Assembly (NCBI RefSeq): GCF_905171775.1
Contig: NC_053490.1
Coordinates: 156,556,469 to 156,620,468 of the forward strand
DNA: 64,000 bases
Source of the DNA: Rana temporaria
Lineage: Eukaryota > Chordata > Amphibia > Anura > Ranidae
Direction of reading: 5' to 3'
The position numbers were made by a program, and so were the translations under genes. Under the pieces are notes generated by a model. The model saw only the letters and a program-made list of their open reading frames with translations. It did not search any database and was not told the origin of the DNA. Below, one piece after another: positions 34,640 to 46,071 of the stretch (position 1 is the first letter of the stretch; every line of letters begins with the position of its first letter).

Positions 34640-35503
34640 AGAGAGCACCAAACATGGGACATTCAAAGGTGGAAGAAAGTTTTATTCTCTGATGAGAAAG
34701 AATTTAACCTTGATGGTCCTGATGGTTTCCAACGTTACTGGCATGACAAGCAGATCCCACCTGAGATGTTTTCTACGTGCCACAGTGGAGGGGGTGCCAT
34801 AATAGTCTGGGGTGCTTTTTCCTTCAGTGGAACAATAGAGCTTTAGGAAGTGCAGGGGCGTCAAACAGCCGCTGGCTATGTACAGATGTTGCAGAGAGCA
34901 TTCCTCATGACTGAGGGCCCTCGTCTGTGTGGTTTTTCAACAGGACAACGCTACAGTACACAATGCCCGCAGGACAAGGGACTTCTTCCAGGAGAATAAC
35001 ATCACTTTTTTGGCCCATCCTGCATGTTCCCCTGATCTAAATCCAATTGAGAACCTTTGGGGATGGATGGCAAGGGAAGTTTACAAAAATGGACAACAGT
35101 TCCAGACAGTAGATGGCCTTCGTGCGGCTGTCTTCACCACTTGGAGAAATGTTCCCACTCACCTCATGGAAACACTTGCATCAAGCATGCCGAAACACAT
35201 TTTTGAAGTGATCAACAATAACGGCGGAGCTACTTATTTCTGAGTTCATGTTTTGAAGTTGGATTTCTGTTTTGGGGGGTTTAGTTTTTTTTTGGAGGTG
35301 TGGTCCTAAACTTCAGCTGAAAAACAGCCTGTTTCAGTTTATTCATTATTTTCAATTAATTGAATGCTCAAAAAATGTTTTGTCTCTCTCTCATGTTTTC
35401 TTGTTGCATGTTGAAGCTCTACTTGGAACCTTGTTAAGATCCAACAATGGAAAATATGATTTTTTGCCATTTTTCAAGTGGTCTTAAACTTTTGATCAGG
35501 ACT
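34640..35503 (+). pseudogene. Tc1/mariner element 2, 5'-truncated DD34E transposase
   Basis: From 34654 translation reads TWDIQRWKKVLFSDEKEFNL; the first catalytic Asp is at 34691-34693. An in-frame TAG lies at 34844-34846. A small deletion just before FQQDNATVHNA (second Asp 34944-34946) shifts the frame. The Glu is in NPIENLW (35049-35051), 34 residues on. The C-terminus EVINNNGGATYF stops at 35241. A 3' UTR and an inverted end aaacttttgatcaggactg follow, with TA at about 35503. The DNA-binding half and left end are missing. A different subfamily from element 1. Confidence 0.92.
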
Positions 35504-35505
35504 GT

Positions 35506-36106
35506 ATTTGATCACCTCTGCGATTTTTATTTTTTGCGCAACAACTAAAAAAAGACAGACATTTTTGAAAAAAATTAAGTTTTTATTTTTTTCTGTTATT
35601 TTTATTTGTAAATAAGTAAGTTTTCTTCTTCAATTATGGGCACTGATATGGCAGCACTGATGGGCACTGATTGGCATCGATTGCGTTTTTTGGGCAATTT
35701 TTGCTCTATTAAGTACCGGGGGGCACTCCCTGGTGGTCCAGTGTTGGCATCCGAAGGGGGGCTGCGCTGATAAACAATCATCGCGAACCCTCCTGTCAGG
35801 AGAGCCGCCGATTGGCTCTCCTCTACTCACGAGTGAGGAAGAGCCGATCAACGGCTCTTCCTGTTTACATCAGGATCAGCCGTGGTTGGACACGGCTGAT
35901 CACGTGGTAAAGAGCCTCCACGGGAGACTCTTTACAGAGATCAGAGATGCAGGGTGTCAGACGGACACCTCGCATCACCGATCGATGCGCGCCCCCATGG
36001 GCACGCATTGGCATGTAATCCTGCAGGACGTCAATAGACATCCAGTCAGGATTTCACAACCACTTCCCGGACATCAATTGACTATTAACCAGGCGGGAAG
36101 TGGTTA
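35506..36106 (+). mobile_element. Long TTAA element, family T2 (copy 5, left half missing)
   Basis: Starts with tttgatcacctctgcg exactly at the Tc1 right end, i.e. at the TA of the family phrase ggtggtatttgatcacc, so the Tc1 jumped into this element. Ends gggaagtggttac near 36106. The left half is absent on the far side of the truncated Tc1, so one deletion probably removed both. Confidence 0.75.
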
Positions 36107-37663
36107 CATTTTCAGTGATGGAATAGGGAGGTTTTTACATGGTTCGGTAGGATCAATATTATCAAAATGAATGTTATGCCAAGGTTGTTATACCTATTCC
36201 AGACACTACCCATAAAAAGATATTAGATCAGAGTTTATAAAGTTCATCTGAGTTTTTTCACAATCTTCCATCACCACCATTCCATTGCACTAACAAATAC
36301 TAAAACTGCAATATGTGGTAAGGTCACAATCAGATGAGAAGCTATGACTGTGAATATGTAGTGATAAACAGAACTCTATGTATTGGCCCAAGTCCAACTA
36401 AACAACAATAATAATGACAGCTACAATAGCAGCAGTGAAATAATAAGTAGGGTGCATACTTATTTACAATGTATTTATTTAAAATGTCCTAGGGCAGTAG
36501 ATGCTCAAAATATATTATTTAAATATATGATCTTTTCGAAAAATAAGTACTACAACGCAATACCTTTCTGTATCTACAAAGCAACATAACCAGACCTTCC
36601 TGAATTTGCCTCTGAAGGTTTGTTTGCATTAATTAATTGGCTAATGATAAAATATAAAGACCAGATACATATCTTTAGTTAATGACTGCCAGGGGACATT
36701 AAGGTTCTGCACTTCTTTCCTTGCTGAAAAAGGTTATTGTAAACAGATCTAAAGCTATGTAAATTTACTGAGTGCAAATCTCCTGCAGAAGTCAGTGACA
36801 TGAATATGTTAATGGGAGAGGTTGTTTCTTGCAGAGCTAAAGTTAAAATAGATGAAAGATTTTATTTGGAGGTTATGGTATTTTAACTGAATCTCTATGA
36901 GGTAGCTGCAGGCTACCCACAGCTTCCAATTTTCAGAAGCTATTAAAACAGTGCTCAATGTGAATTTGGATAGAGAACATGTCCTATTGTTTAGACAGAA
37001 TCATCGGGGCTTTTTTATGTTGCCAACATTTATAACTGGAGTTATGAACAAGCAGCTCTGTCCTGTTTAAAATGTTGATTCTTTTCTTCCCTAATAAAAA
37101 TTCAGTTTTGTTACAGTAATGCATACTGATTGTGAGTAGCCAAGACTTCTAATATCTTCTTAAAACACAAAAAAAGGTTGAATTTAGGCTTCTAGCTTAA
37201 AAGCAGCGGGAGATTGAGTTGCTCATCTCTAATTTAAATGCCATTATGGCTGAATATTTACTGTTTGATTGCATTTATTTTTAAAAGTGACAGAATTGAT
37301 GCGACTCATTTACATGAATATCCACATGTACTGGCAAGATCCATGATAAACTTCATATTTTGTCAAAGCAATCAGTATTTACCTAGTCAAAATAACATTT
37401 TGAGATAAGTGTTATTATTTTTTAAACTTGTATTTTAAAAATAATAGTTGACATGCTCAACACACTTGCAGGTAGGTACTGTATTTCCCTACTGCTTTAT
37501 ATTACCGGATTATTATCAAATCACTACACTTTATGATCATTCATTGTTATTCCATGTAACTGAACATTTAAATATGTTGCTTATGGACCTTAAATGCCTG
37601 TGAATGTACCCACTCCATCCTTAGTGCTTGGGTGGAATAAAACAGGCTATACACAGCATACAC
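36107..37663. other. No gene; repeat-poor DNA with homeodomain-like motifs
   Basis: The longest stretch without a recognisable repeat. Contains tttgcattaattaattgg, ctaatgataaaatat and catttacatgaatat, which look like POU/homeodomain-type sites. It is a candidate regulatory element; nothing here proves conservation. Confidence 0.35.
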
Positions 37664-37666
37664 TTA

Positions 37667-38340
37667 GGGCCAGATCCACAAAAGGGATACGCAGGCGTAT
37701 CTGCTGATACGCCGTCGTATCCCTGTTTCTATCTATGCGGCTGATTCATAGAATCAGTTACGCATACATATTCCAAAGATCCGGCAGGTGTAATAGTTTT
37801 ACACTGTCAGATCTTAGGATGCAGTACCGCGGCCGCCGCTAGGGGCATTTCTCGTCGAACTTCCGCGTCGGGTATGCAAATTAGCACTTACGGAGATCCA
37901 CAAAGGTTTTTCCCTTCATTAATTCTCCGTAAGTGTTAGTTTGCCGTCGCAAAATTAGGGCTGCTTTTACAAAGTGTAAACTTAGTACACCATGTAAAAG
38001 TATACCCTTCTTTCCCGCGTCGCTGTCAATTTTTTTTCCCGCCGCATCTCTTTTTTGCCCGTCGCAATTCACAAAACTCGGCGCAACGAAACGTAACGCA
38101 AAGCACGTCGGGAAAATCACGTCGGGAGCATGCGCAGTACATCCGACGCGTGAGCGCGCCTAATTTAAATGGGACTCGCCCCTTTAGATTGGGCCCGCCT
38201 TGCGCCGGACGGATTTAAGTTACACCGTTGCAAATTTCTAGGTAAGTGCTTTGTGGATCAGGCACTTAGGTAGAAATTTTGCGGCGGTGTAACTTAAATC
38301 CGAATATTTAAGTTGCGCCCGCTGTACGTGGATCTGGCCC
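37667..38340. mobile_element. PIF/Harbinger-like MITE, copy 6
   Basis: Ends gggccagatccacaaa and (reverse complement) gggccagatccacgta; 3-bp duplication TTA (37664-37666, 38341-38343). The body is closest to copy 2. Confidence 0.92.
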
Positions 38341-38560
38341 TTAATTCCCCAGGACACTGCCATACAAGGTTTAGCAGTTGTCCTACATAGAGTGCTACCA
38401 CTCATCCACACTTTTATCACTTTTCAACAACCTGAGGCATACATTGAATTTGCTGAAAATTTCCTAGCTATGCAATTCTTTTTTATTTTTTATTGTTTAA
38501 CGGTCTCTGCGTGAGAGGTATTTTGAGTTCGATTTAAACACTTTCGGACCTTCATATTTA

Positions 38561-39295
38561 TAGGTAGATTCACAGACAATTGCCTAAACTTGCGGCGGCA
38601 TACAGTAGCTTAGCCTGTTTAGGCTACGCTGCCCTAAGTTAGCTAGGCAAGTACATGATTCTCAATGTACTTGCCTGCTATGTTACGGCGGCGTAGCCTA
38701 AAGCGGGCGGGCGTAAGGGCGCCAAATTCAAATGTGTGTTAGGGGGGCGTGTTGTATGCTAATAGTGCTTGACCTTACATTTTTTACGTTTTTTTTTTTA
38801 ACTGTGCATGCGCCGGGCGCCTACATTTCCCAGTGTGTATTGCGGCTAAGTACGCTGTACGGGCCTATTGATTTAGACGTGGACGTAAACGACGTAAATC
38901 CCGATTCCGCGGACGACTTACGCAAACGACGTAAAAAATTCAAATTTCGACGCGGGAACGGCGGCCATACTTGTCATTACTATTCCACTAGGGCCTAGCT
39001 CTAACTTTACGTGGCCTATCTCTTACGTAAATGGCGTAAACGTACTGCGTCGGCCGGGCGTACGTTCGTGAATCGCGTATCTCCTCATTTACATATTCTA
39101 CGCCGCAATGGAAGCGCCACCTAGCGGCCATCCAAAATATTGCAATCTAAGATAGGACGGCGCAAGCCGTCGTATCTTAGATATGTTTAAGCGTATCTCT
39201 GTTTGAGCATACGCTTAAACATAAGTCGGCATAGATTCTGAGTTAGGTCGGCTTATCTACTGATAAGCCGGCCTAACTCTTTCTGAATCTACCTA
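38561..39295. mobile_element. PIF/Harbinger-like MITE, copy 7 (variant ends)
   Basis: Ends taggtagattcacag and (reverse complement) taggtagattcagaa differ from the GGGCCAGATTC consensus but keep the AGATTCA core; 3-bp duplication TTA (38558-38560, 39296-39298). The body has the family texture (ttgcggcggc, acgacgtaaa, gcatgcgccg). It looks like a diverged subfamily. Confidence 0.85.
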
Positions 39296-39298
39296 TTA

Positions 39299-39740
39299 GT
39301 ATTTTATTAGATACATACTGTACATTGAAAATATCCATTAAATAATTAAATAGTCAATCAGTGTTGTAGGGTTTTCTCATTAAATTAAAAAGTTGTGATA
39401 TCCGTATGACTTGTCCTATATTCTTGGGTTTTACCTATATAAACACGTTGGTGTTTATACCTTATATACACACTAGTGTTTAAAAGTGTGAGAGATCAAT
39501 GCTTCCACTTGCTCTTTCACTGCTGCTGGTAGATATTCAAAGCTATTCTGTCTCTGTGTCTCTTACTGAGGGAAGAATGCAATGATGAGCAGTACTATGT
39601 CATGCCATTGCATGATATTGGTTGGCATAGTTGCAGCAATAGCATTACTGACAAGTGGGATTAATTGGTATTTAAAAAGGAATGTAAAAGCTGCGCTAAA
39701 ATATTAAGGACCAATAGTGAAAAAATATACCAAAATATCA
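39299..39740. other. No recognised feature
   Basis: AT-rich DNA with a local inverted repeat around aaacacgttggtgtttata; no gene. Confidence 0.4.
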
Positions 39741-40049
39741 CCTTTGCGTTGTATTAATAAGTGCGTTGCCCTGGGCAACGCAGAGGCGCATTGCCGGCGG
39801 TATTACCACGGTATCCCATTGTTTTCGATGGGAAGGAGCGGTGGAGGAGCTGTAAACACACCACTCCTCTCACCGCTCCAAAGATGCTGCTGGCAGGATT
39901 TTTGGAGCGGTCCTGCCAGCACATCGCCTCAGTGTGAAAGCCCACAGGCTTTCACATTGAGACTATAGGGCAGGAGTTTTTCAGGCGGTATTTAGGCGCT
40001 ATTTTTAGCGCCAAATCGACTGAAAAACTCCTCAGTGTGAAGGGGGCCT
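39741..40049. mobile_element. Probable MITE ending GTGTGAAGGGGGCC
   Basis: The right end ctcagtgtgaagggggcc is a typical MITE edge in this sequence class. Internal paired tracts include gcgttgccctgggcaacgc, gtggaggagctg...ctcctctcac and tcctgccagcac. The left boundary is uncertain. Confidence 0.45.
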
Positions 40050-40597
40050 AATAATGAGAGCTTTTACCCTTTAAAATATAGATCTAAATCAGATCCCAAT
40101 CTGATGAACTGAGATAACCAGAATAAAATATGTGCACAAAACTAAAGAGTGCATGTTTTGTTGCCCCAAGAACTGGGCAAGACCCCAATGGATCTTTTTA
40201 GGCTCCTATAACATATGAAAGTAAGCTTCTGTTACAGATTAATCTAAACTACATCCTTTATACATTTATAACTAGTGAACTCAATTTTGTTTTCTTTAAT
40301 TGCTATTTATTAAGAACCCTGAGCTGCAGAAGATAGCTTTACTTTGTGCCAACTTACACTTGCTACAGTTCATTAAACCACCAACTCTGAAAGAGTTTGT
40401 GTAAATAGACTTTCAAGTGTCTAAGAAGACAGGGAATTAAAATTTCTTTAAACAGTTGAACAAACTATTTCTGATCAATGACAGTTTGGCTAACAAAGAA
40501 GGAGCTTTTGCACTTATTTATAATGCTGCTGTTAAATAATGTTTGTGTTGTAGTTACAACTTTCTGCCTTGGGTTTTTTGCTGAATATAATATTCAC
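40050..40597. other. No gene; low-repeat DNA
   Basis: AT-rich, without a recognised repeat. Confidence 0.4.
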
Positions 40598-41047
40598 TTA
40601 AAGCGGAGATCCGCCAAAATAAAATAAAAATAAAAGTCAGCAGCTACAAATACTGCAGCTGCTGACTTTTAAAATAAGGACACTTACCTGTCTAGAGCAT
40701 CCGCAATGTCCTCATCCGAAGCAGACCTGTCCCTCGGCTCCCAGGTGCAGGCGCTGGCATCTTCAGTAAGGGGAGCCTTGTGGCTTCACAGCCTGGTTCT
40801 CTACTGTGCATACTTGAGTCACGCTGCATGTTCTGAGTGGTCCCTGCTGTCTTCTGGGACCTGTGTGTCTCCCAGAAGACAGCAGGATGGATGGAGGAGG
40901 GGTCAGACATGGATCTTTCACGGGAAGTGGGAGCAAATAACTGTATTAGACAGGTATCTGCCCCCCTGAAAGGTGCCAAATGTGACACCAGAGAGGGGAG
41001 TAATCCAGACAGCGGAAGTTTCATTTTTGGGTGGAACTCCTCTTTAA
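40598..41047. mobile_element. TTAA-flanked MITE, family T1 (copy 2)
   Basis: Ends ttaaagcggagatccgcc and (reverse complement) ttaaagaggagttccaccc with TTAA at both sides. Internal phrases tcagcagctacaaatactgc and ggacacttacctgtc match copy 1. The 110-codon frame on the minus strand is noise. Confidence 0.85.
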
Positions 41048-41559
41048 TGTGTTACTAAACTCACAACAGTAAAATCAGTCTGAATATGAAGTAAACCATG
41101 CTTGTTTTACTCACTGCTGAACCTAAGGGATTAATCCTCTGCATTATGTAAAAAAGGTTGTTTGATCCTGTCTTTTTAGTTCCTCCCCTTCTAACACAGT
41201 TTTCAAACCATCTCCTGATAGAACAGAGCCTAGGTGACAAGCTTCATATTCTCTGTTTGGTGTGTATTGCTAGAGAGTATTTTTTTTTCTTTGGAGAGTG
41301 CATGTGATCAACACAGGGCCAATCAGCACTGTCAAGACAGAGGGTCAGGGGTCCTGCAGCCTTATAGGACAATCAGAGCAGAATAAAAACTCCTCCTACA
41401 AGCTTTAAACAGACTCTGATAGAAGTCACAAGATTACTCTAACTGCCGATGAAAAAATGTATTTAGCAGTTTATATTTACAGAAACTATTTCCCTGCTCT
41501 GTGTACTGTGGGAGACCAGATATAGTAACTGCAGGGTCCTGGGTTTAGTAACACTTTAA
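41044..41559. mobile_element. TTAA-flanked MITE, family T3
   Basis: Ends ttaatgtgttactaaactca and (reverse complement) ttaaagtgttactaaaccca. Its left TTAA is the right TTAA of the preceding T1 element, so the two abut. Confidence 0.85.
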
Positions 41560-42308
41560 GAGTGTTCCTTAGTGTTTGAAACCCTTGTGCTTATCCACTT
41601 GTAGATCAAACTGTTTCACTCGCTTTCTGCACAGGTCATTGGGTAGGTCACACTTTGAATGACAATTACCCATGAAACACTATACCCAAGTACATTTTAT
41701 ACCATTTTATTTTTATATAGATAGAGCTTTATTTTGGTGATATTTAATCACTACTGGGTGTTTTATTTCTCCATAAATTTAGGCCAAAATGTATTCTGAT
41801 ACATTTCTTTGGTAAAGAAAAAAACAAGTCAGTGTATATTATTATTAAGTAAAAGCTTTTTTTTTCACAAAGTTGCCAGTTTAACATTTTTTTTTTCACA
41901 CACAGACATACTTACAATCAAACCCCAAAACTCATTCTTCTACTTCTCTTTAGTATGGGATAGCAAATGTGTGAAACTTTTTTTATAGCCTAGATACATA
42001 GAGAGGTCTAAAATCCAATGAGCACTTTCAGGTTTTCTAATGGCATCAATTACACTTCTAATTTTGTGACTAGCTATCAAATTTTTGGATGCCCTGGAGC
42101 ACCAGGACAGTTGAAACACCCAACAAAATTACATTTTGGAAAGAAAACACCCCAAGGTATTTTCTAAGAGGCATGATTAGTCTTTTGAAAATATCATTTA
42201 TTTTTTTTGTTGCCACAAGTATTGGGAAAACGCAGAAAGAGAATTAAAATGTATTTTTTACACAAAGTTGGCAATTAATCAGATATTTCCATTACACAGC
42301 ATAGGCTA

Positions 42309-42990
42309 TATTATTATTATTATTATACAGCATTTATATAGAGCCAACAGTTTACACAGACTGTACAGACAATACAGTTACAATAAAATAAAATAAAAGA
42401 GGATTAAGAAGGGCCCTGCTCAGAAGAGCCTACAATCTAATAGGGTGAGCAGGTGGTACAAAAGGTTGTGACTGTGGGGAATGAGCTGATGGAAGTGGCA
42501 AAAGATTAGTTGGAGATGTGATAGGCTTCCCTGAAGAGATAAGTTTTCAGGGACTGCCTGAAGGCAGCTAGAGTAGGAGAAAGCTGGATAGGTTGAGGTA
42601 CAGAGTTCCAGAGGATGGGAGAGGCTCTGGAGAAATCCTGGAGATGGGCATGGGAGTAGGAGACAAGGGAGCTTGGGAGTAGGAGGTCTTGAGAAGAAGA
42701 CAGGTTGGGTGATATTTGGAGACAAGATTGGTGATGTAGCTTGGGGCAGAGTTGTGAATGACTTTGTATGTTGTGGTTAGTATTTTGAATTTACAGTAAT
42801 TCACTTGGCAATAGGAGCCAGTGTAGGGAATGTTGGAGAGGGGTGGCAGATACTGAACGGTTGGTAAGGTGGATAAGTTTGGCAGCAGCATTCATAATAG
42901 AATGATAAAATGAAGAGGAGATAGCCTATGGAAAGGTAGGCCAATGAGAAGGGAGTTTCAATAGTCAAGGTGAGATATAGCAAGGTAAAA
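42309..42990 (-). pseudogene. L2-like LINE 3' end fragment
   Basis: Starts on the minus strand near 42985 with decayed SxLDYCN-type text, then translation includes MNAAAKLIHLTN-like, YCKFKILTTTYKVIHNSAP and PSYITNLVSKY: the C-terminal end of L2-type LINEs. The 3' UTR ends in an ATA/ATT repeat (42309-42327), like the LINE at 27086-29937. The two overlapping minus frames (101 and 107 codons) reflect a frameshift. Confidence 0.75.
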
Positions 42991-43150
42991 AGGTATACTT
43001 GGAATAATACCCCAAAACACATTCCACTACTCTCCCTGAGAATAGAGATACCATATGTGTGAGACTTTTAGTGGCATACCTTATGCATCTAATTATCTGA
43101 CTACCTACCACATTTTGGAGGCCTTGGAGCACCAACCAAAAACACTCTAC

Positions 43151-44117
43151 TAGACATGTGCACCGTTTCGTCTGCACAACAAAAAAATGTGTATTTTTTT
43201 TGTTCCGTTTCATCTCGTTCAGTAGATTCGTAAAGATTCGTAATTTCGTAAGACTCAAGTTTTCCTATTCAGACCCGTTCGTATTTCGTAAGACGCAGGT
43301 TTTCCTATTCGGACCCGTTCGTATTTTCGTAACAGTTTTATTTTCGTTTATACTGAATGATTCGTAATTCTGTCTAATTTATTTTCGTTGATTCGAAATT
43401 CGTAATTTTGTTAGATAATCATTTTCGTTTAATGGATTTGTAATTTTGTAGTTTCGTAAATACATAGCAACACGCGGCTAATCCATATTAAGATATACTT
43501 TCTCTTAAGCCCCGTACACATGGTCTGACTTTTTGCCAACAAACGTCAAAATGATAGTTTTCCAAACAATCGGTCAAACTTTTTTGGTTTCAAAAGTCCG
43601 GCCAACTCCCTTCAGACAAAAATCCACAGAAAAGTTTGTTTGAAGTCCAATCGTGTGTACGAGGCTTTACATTGTACAATGTGACTCAGCACAAAAGAGA
43701 TAAGCTGATTCGCTAAGATATTAAGTAATCACTCACTAACTACACTGCCCAGTGCCCATTCGAAAGAATAATACAAGTACACAAATTTACGAACGGACAA
43801 AGAAACGGATTTACAAAACACACAAATGAAAATACGAACATACGAATGAAAATACGAACTGACAAAGGATTTAAAATACGGAATTCGTTATAGATGTCAT
43901 TTTCGTTCTTTTGCTTTTTCGGTGTTTCGTATTTTAGTAAGATTGTCCAATCGTACGTTCGTATTTTCGCTTGTTCGCTATTTTGCTTATTCGTAATTCC
44001 GTAATTTTCATGTTTTGGTTCTTTCAGCTTTTCGGATGTTCGAATTGATACGAATGTACGAAAACTAACACATTTGTACGAAAATCCATTTGTTACGAAC
44101 AGGAACGCACATGTCTA
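43151..44117. mobile_element. hAT-like nonautonomous element with exact 8-bp duplication
   Basis: Terminal inverted repeats tagacatgtgc and gcacatgtcta; exact flanking 8-mer cactctac (43143-43150 and 44118-44125). The interior is AT-rich and full of repeats of ttcgtaa/ttacgaa in both orientations. An M2 MITE is nested at 43510-43668. No transposase. Confidence 0.88.
43510..43668. mobile_element. MITE with GTACACA ends, family M2 (copy 2)
   Basis: Starts gccccgtacacatgg and ends cgtgtgtacgaggc. Nested inside the hAT-like element. Confidence 0.65.
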
Positions 44118-44299
44118 CACTCTACTGCTCCTCTTGGGTATGAGAATATCACATGTGTAAGACCTTTTCAAAGTTTGGACTGATTATGTAACCAACATTG
44201 GGAATATAGCATAGTATAGCTTCACCTACAGCAATCGCTGTTTCTAAAAGTCAAGCATGCCTAATCAACTGGTATGTGGCTGTACCCATAGCACAATGC

Positions 44300-45480
44300 T
44301 ATTTATCCTTGGCCAGGAAGTGCAGGAGGTTGAACAAAGGGTGGACAAAAGAATACGTTTGTATTCCATTAGTGCAGTTGTTCACAGGGTATAGATGGGA
44401 CTGGTGTCTTGCAGGAACATTGTAGGTGGGACATGCAGATGAGTTAGTACTGCTGCCAGGCAGAGTTGTGGTCAGAAAACAAGCAAAAATTTAGTCCAGG
44501 CAGAAGGCAGGAACATGGTCAATAAACAGGCCAGCATAGGCAGCAAACAAAGATGCAGTCAGTAAAGGATTGGTCAAGGCAGCAGGCAAAAAGGTGTTTA
44601 ATTAGGAGGCCAGTGTCAGTATAGGTGGCAGGCAGAGATGTGGTCAGTATGCAAGCAAAGGATCAGTGCAGGTGACAGGCAAAAAACATGTTCGATTAAC
44701 AGGACTTGGTCAACTCAGGTAGCAGGCAGAGACATGGTCAATATACAGGCAAAAGATCAATCCAAGCTGCAGGCAGAAACATGGTTGAATAGCAAACTGG
44801 GGTGAGTTTGGGTGAAAGGCATGGATGTAGTCTGTATGCAGGTAAAAGACCAGTCCAGGCAGCAGGCAGAAACATGGGCAGTTAACAACTAGGTGTCACT
44901 TACCTGGTCTGAGTCCAGCTTAATGAGAGGACCCTTGTGGCTGAGTGCCAAGCACCCCTGAAGGTAAGAACAGGAAATACAAGGCTTGAAGAATCAGGGG
45001 GGCCGTTTAGGTAGCTCTGTTGGTAGTTGTTGGCAGTGGAGCACTTAGGATAGTTGTCAGCTGGTCTGTCAGGGCTGATGGCAGAACCTCTGTTGCTCTT
45101 GGGGATGCGGAGGGACCAAGGCAGTAGCCACAAACAAGATGGCACTGAGGTGCTGGCGTATAAAGACTGATAGGACCAGATGGAGGAAGCATAGTCAGGA
45201 TGGTCATACACCAAAAGGCAAGCCAGAGAGTGGTTAGGAACATAGTCAGGAACAATAGGTCATTCACAGGAATCCAAGGGAGCACACAGAAGAGTAGTCA
45301 GGTTACACATCAGGGTCATGCAGGGTTGGGCAGAAGAGGTAGAGTCCTTATAGCAAAGCACAATAAAACTAGAAATCAGACAGAAGCAGGGTCCAGAGAC
45401 AACAGGAAGTTCAAGGAATACAAGATACGCAGGAGCAAGGAGTACTGGTAGCTGAGGATCATCCATTATATAGGATGTTT
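44300..45480. repeat. Degenerate tandem repeats, ~45-60-bp period, and related repeat
   Basis: Between about 44455 and 44885 the words ggcaggcagaaacatggtca and aggcaaaagatcagtcc recur in variant form at least eight times. The following 600 bp is purine-rich with recurring agtcaggtta/agtcagga-type text. Noncoding; several 80-104-codon frames on both strands are by-products. Confidence 0.55.
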
Positions 45481-45736
45481 GAGAGCAGGTGTGCATGAAC
45501 ATGCTCCAGTGCACTCACCCAATGTGTGCATTTCTGTGCAAACGAGCATGGCTATGTATAGTATTGGCAACTATGTCAGGTCTTCTCCTTAACACATGCT
45601 CATTTTTATTTTGCTGTTTTCTTCTGAGCACATACTTTATTCCGAATGGCTCCCTGACAGTGTTGACCACCCCTGGAGGTGAAAACAGGGAGTGCAAGGC
45701 TCAAGGCACAATGGTTGTAATGCTAGTTTACAAGAG

Positions 45737-46064
45737 AGGGATTGTGATGATTTTGTTGTCAAATTGTTGGATTGTATTCTGAGAAATAATGTTTTTTGTT
45801 TTGGCAGCTCCCACTACCTCCAAGTACAAGGTGTAGCGATGGGAACGTATTGTGCCCCATCCTACACCAATTTGTACCTGGGGGGTTAGGAGCACCGTAT
45901 CTTTTCCAACAATGATCTGGAAATCTATCTGTGCCAAGTTTTATCTTGGCACAGGTACATCAATGACATGTTCATCATTTGGAATGGAAACAGAGGATTA
46001 TTGGATGAGTTTATCACACATCTAAACCAAAATCAGTGGAACCTTCAATTTACAATGTCTTGTT
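45737..46064 (+). pseudogene. Penelope-like element reverse-transcriptase fragment
   Basis: Translation contains YLQVQGVAMGTYCAPSYTNL (the QGxAMG...APSYANL block typical of PLE reverse transcriptases), one stop, then RYINDMFIIWNGNRGLLDEF and LNQNQWNLQFTM. RYIND corresponds to the RYIDD catalytic box; the first Asp is Asn here (codon 45962-45964), so activity would be lost. Roughly 105 codons survive. It ends abruptly against repeat R2 at about 46066. Confidence 0.85.
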
Positions 46065-46071
46065 ACATCGT

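Larger units (their letters stand above)
41640..44300 (+). mobile_element. Degenerate long element in three pieces, split by an L2 and a hAT-like element
   Basis: The 41690-41850 part has the T2-like words atagagctttattttggtg and aggccaaaatgtattctg. A block with accccaaaactcattctt...atgtgtgaaac (about 41920-41970) recurs as accccaaaacacattcc...tatgtgtgagac (about 43010-43060) and cacatgtgtaagac (about 44150). The pieces appear to be one old element with internal repeats. Boundaries are approximate. Confidence 0.45.

Noticed and set aside
34688..34696. CTGATGAG hammerhead-like word
   Set aside because: It encodes the SDE catalytic motif of the Tc1 transposase; no GAAA-closing helix.
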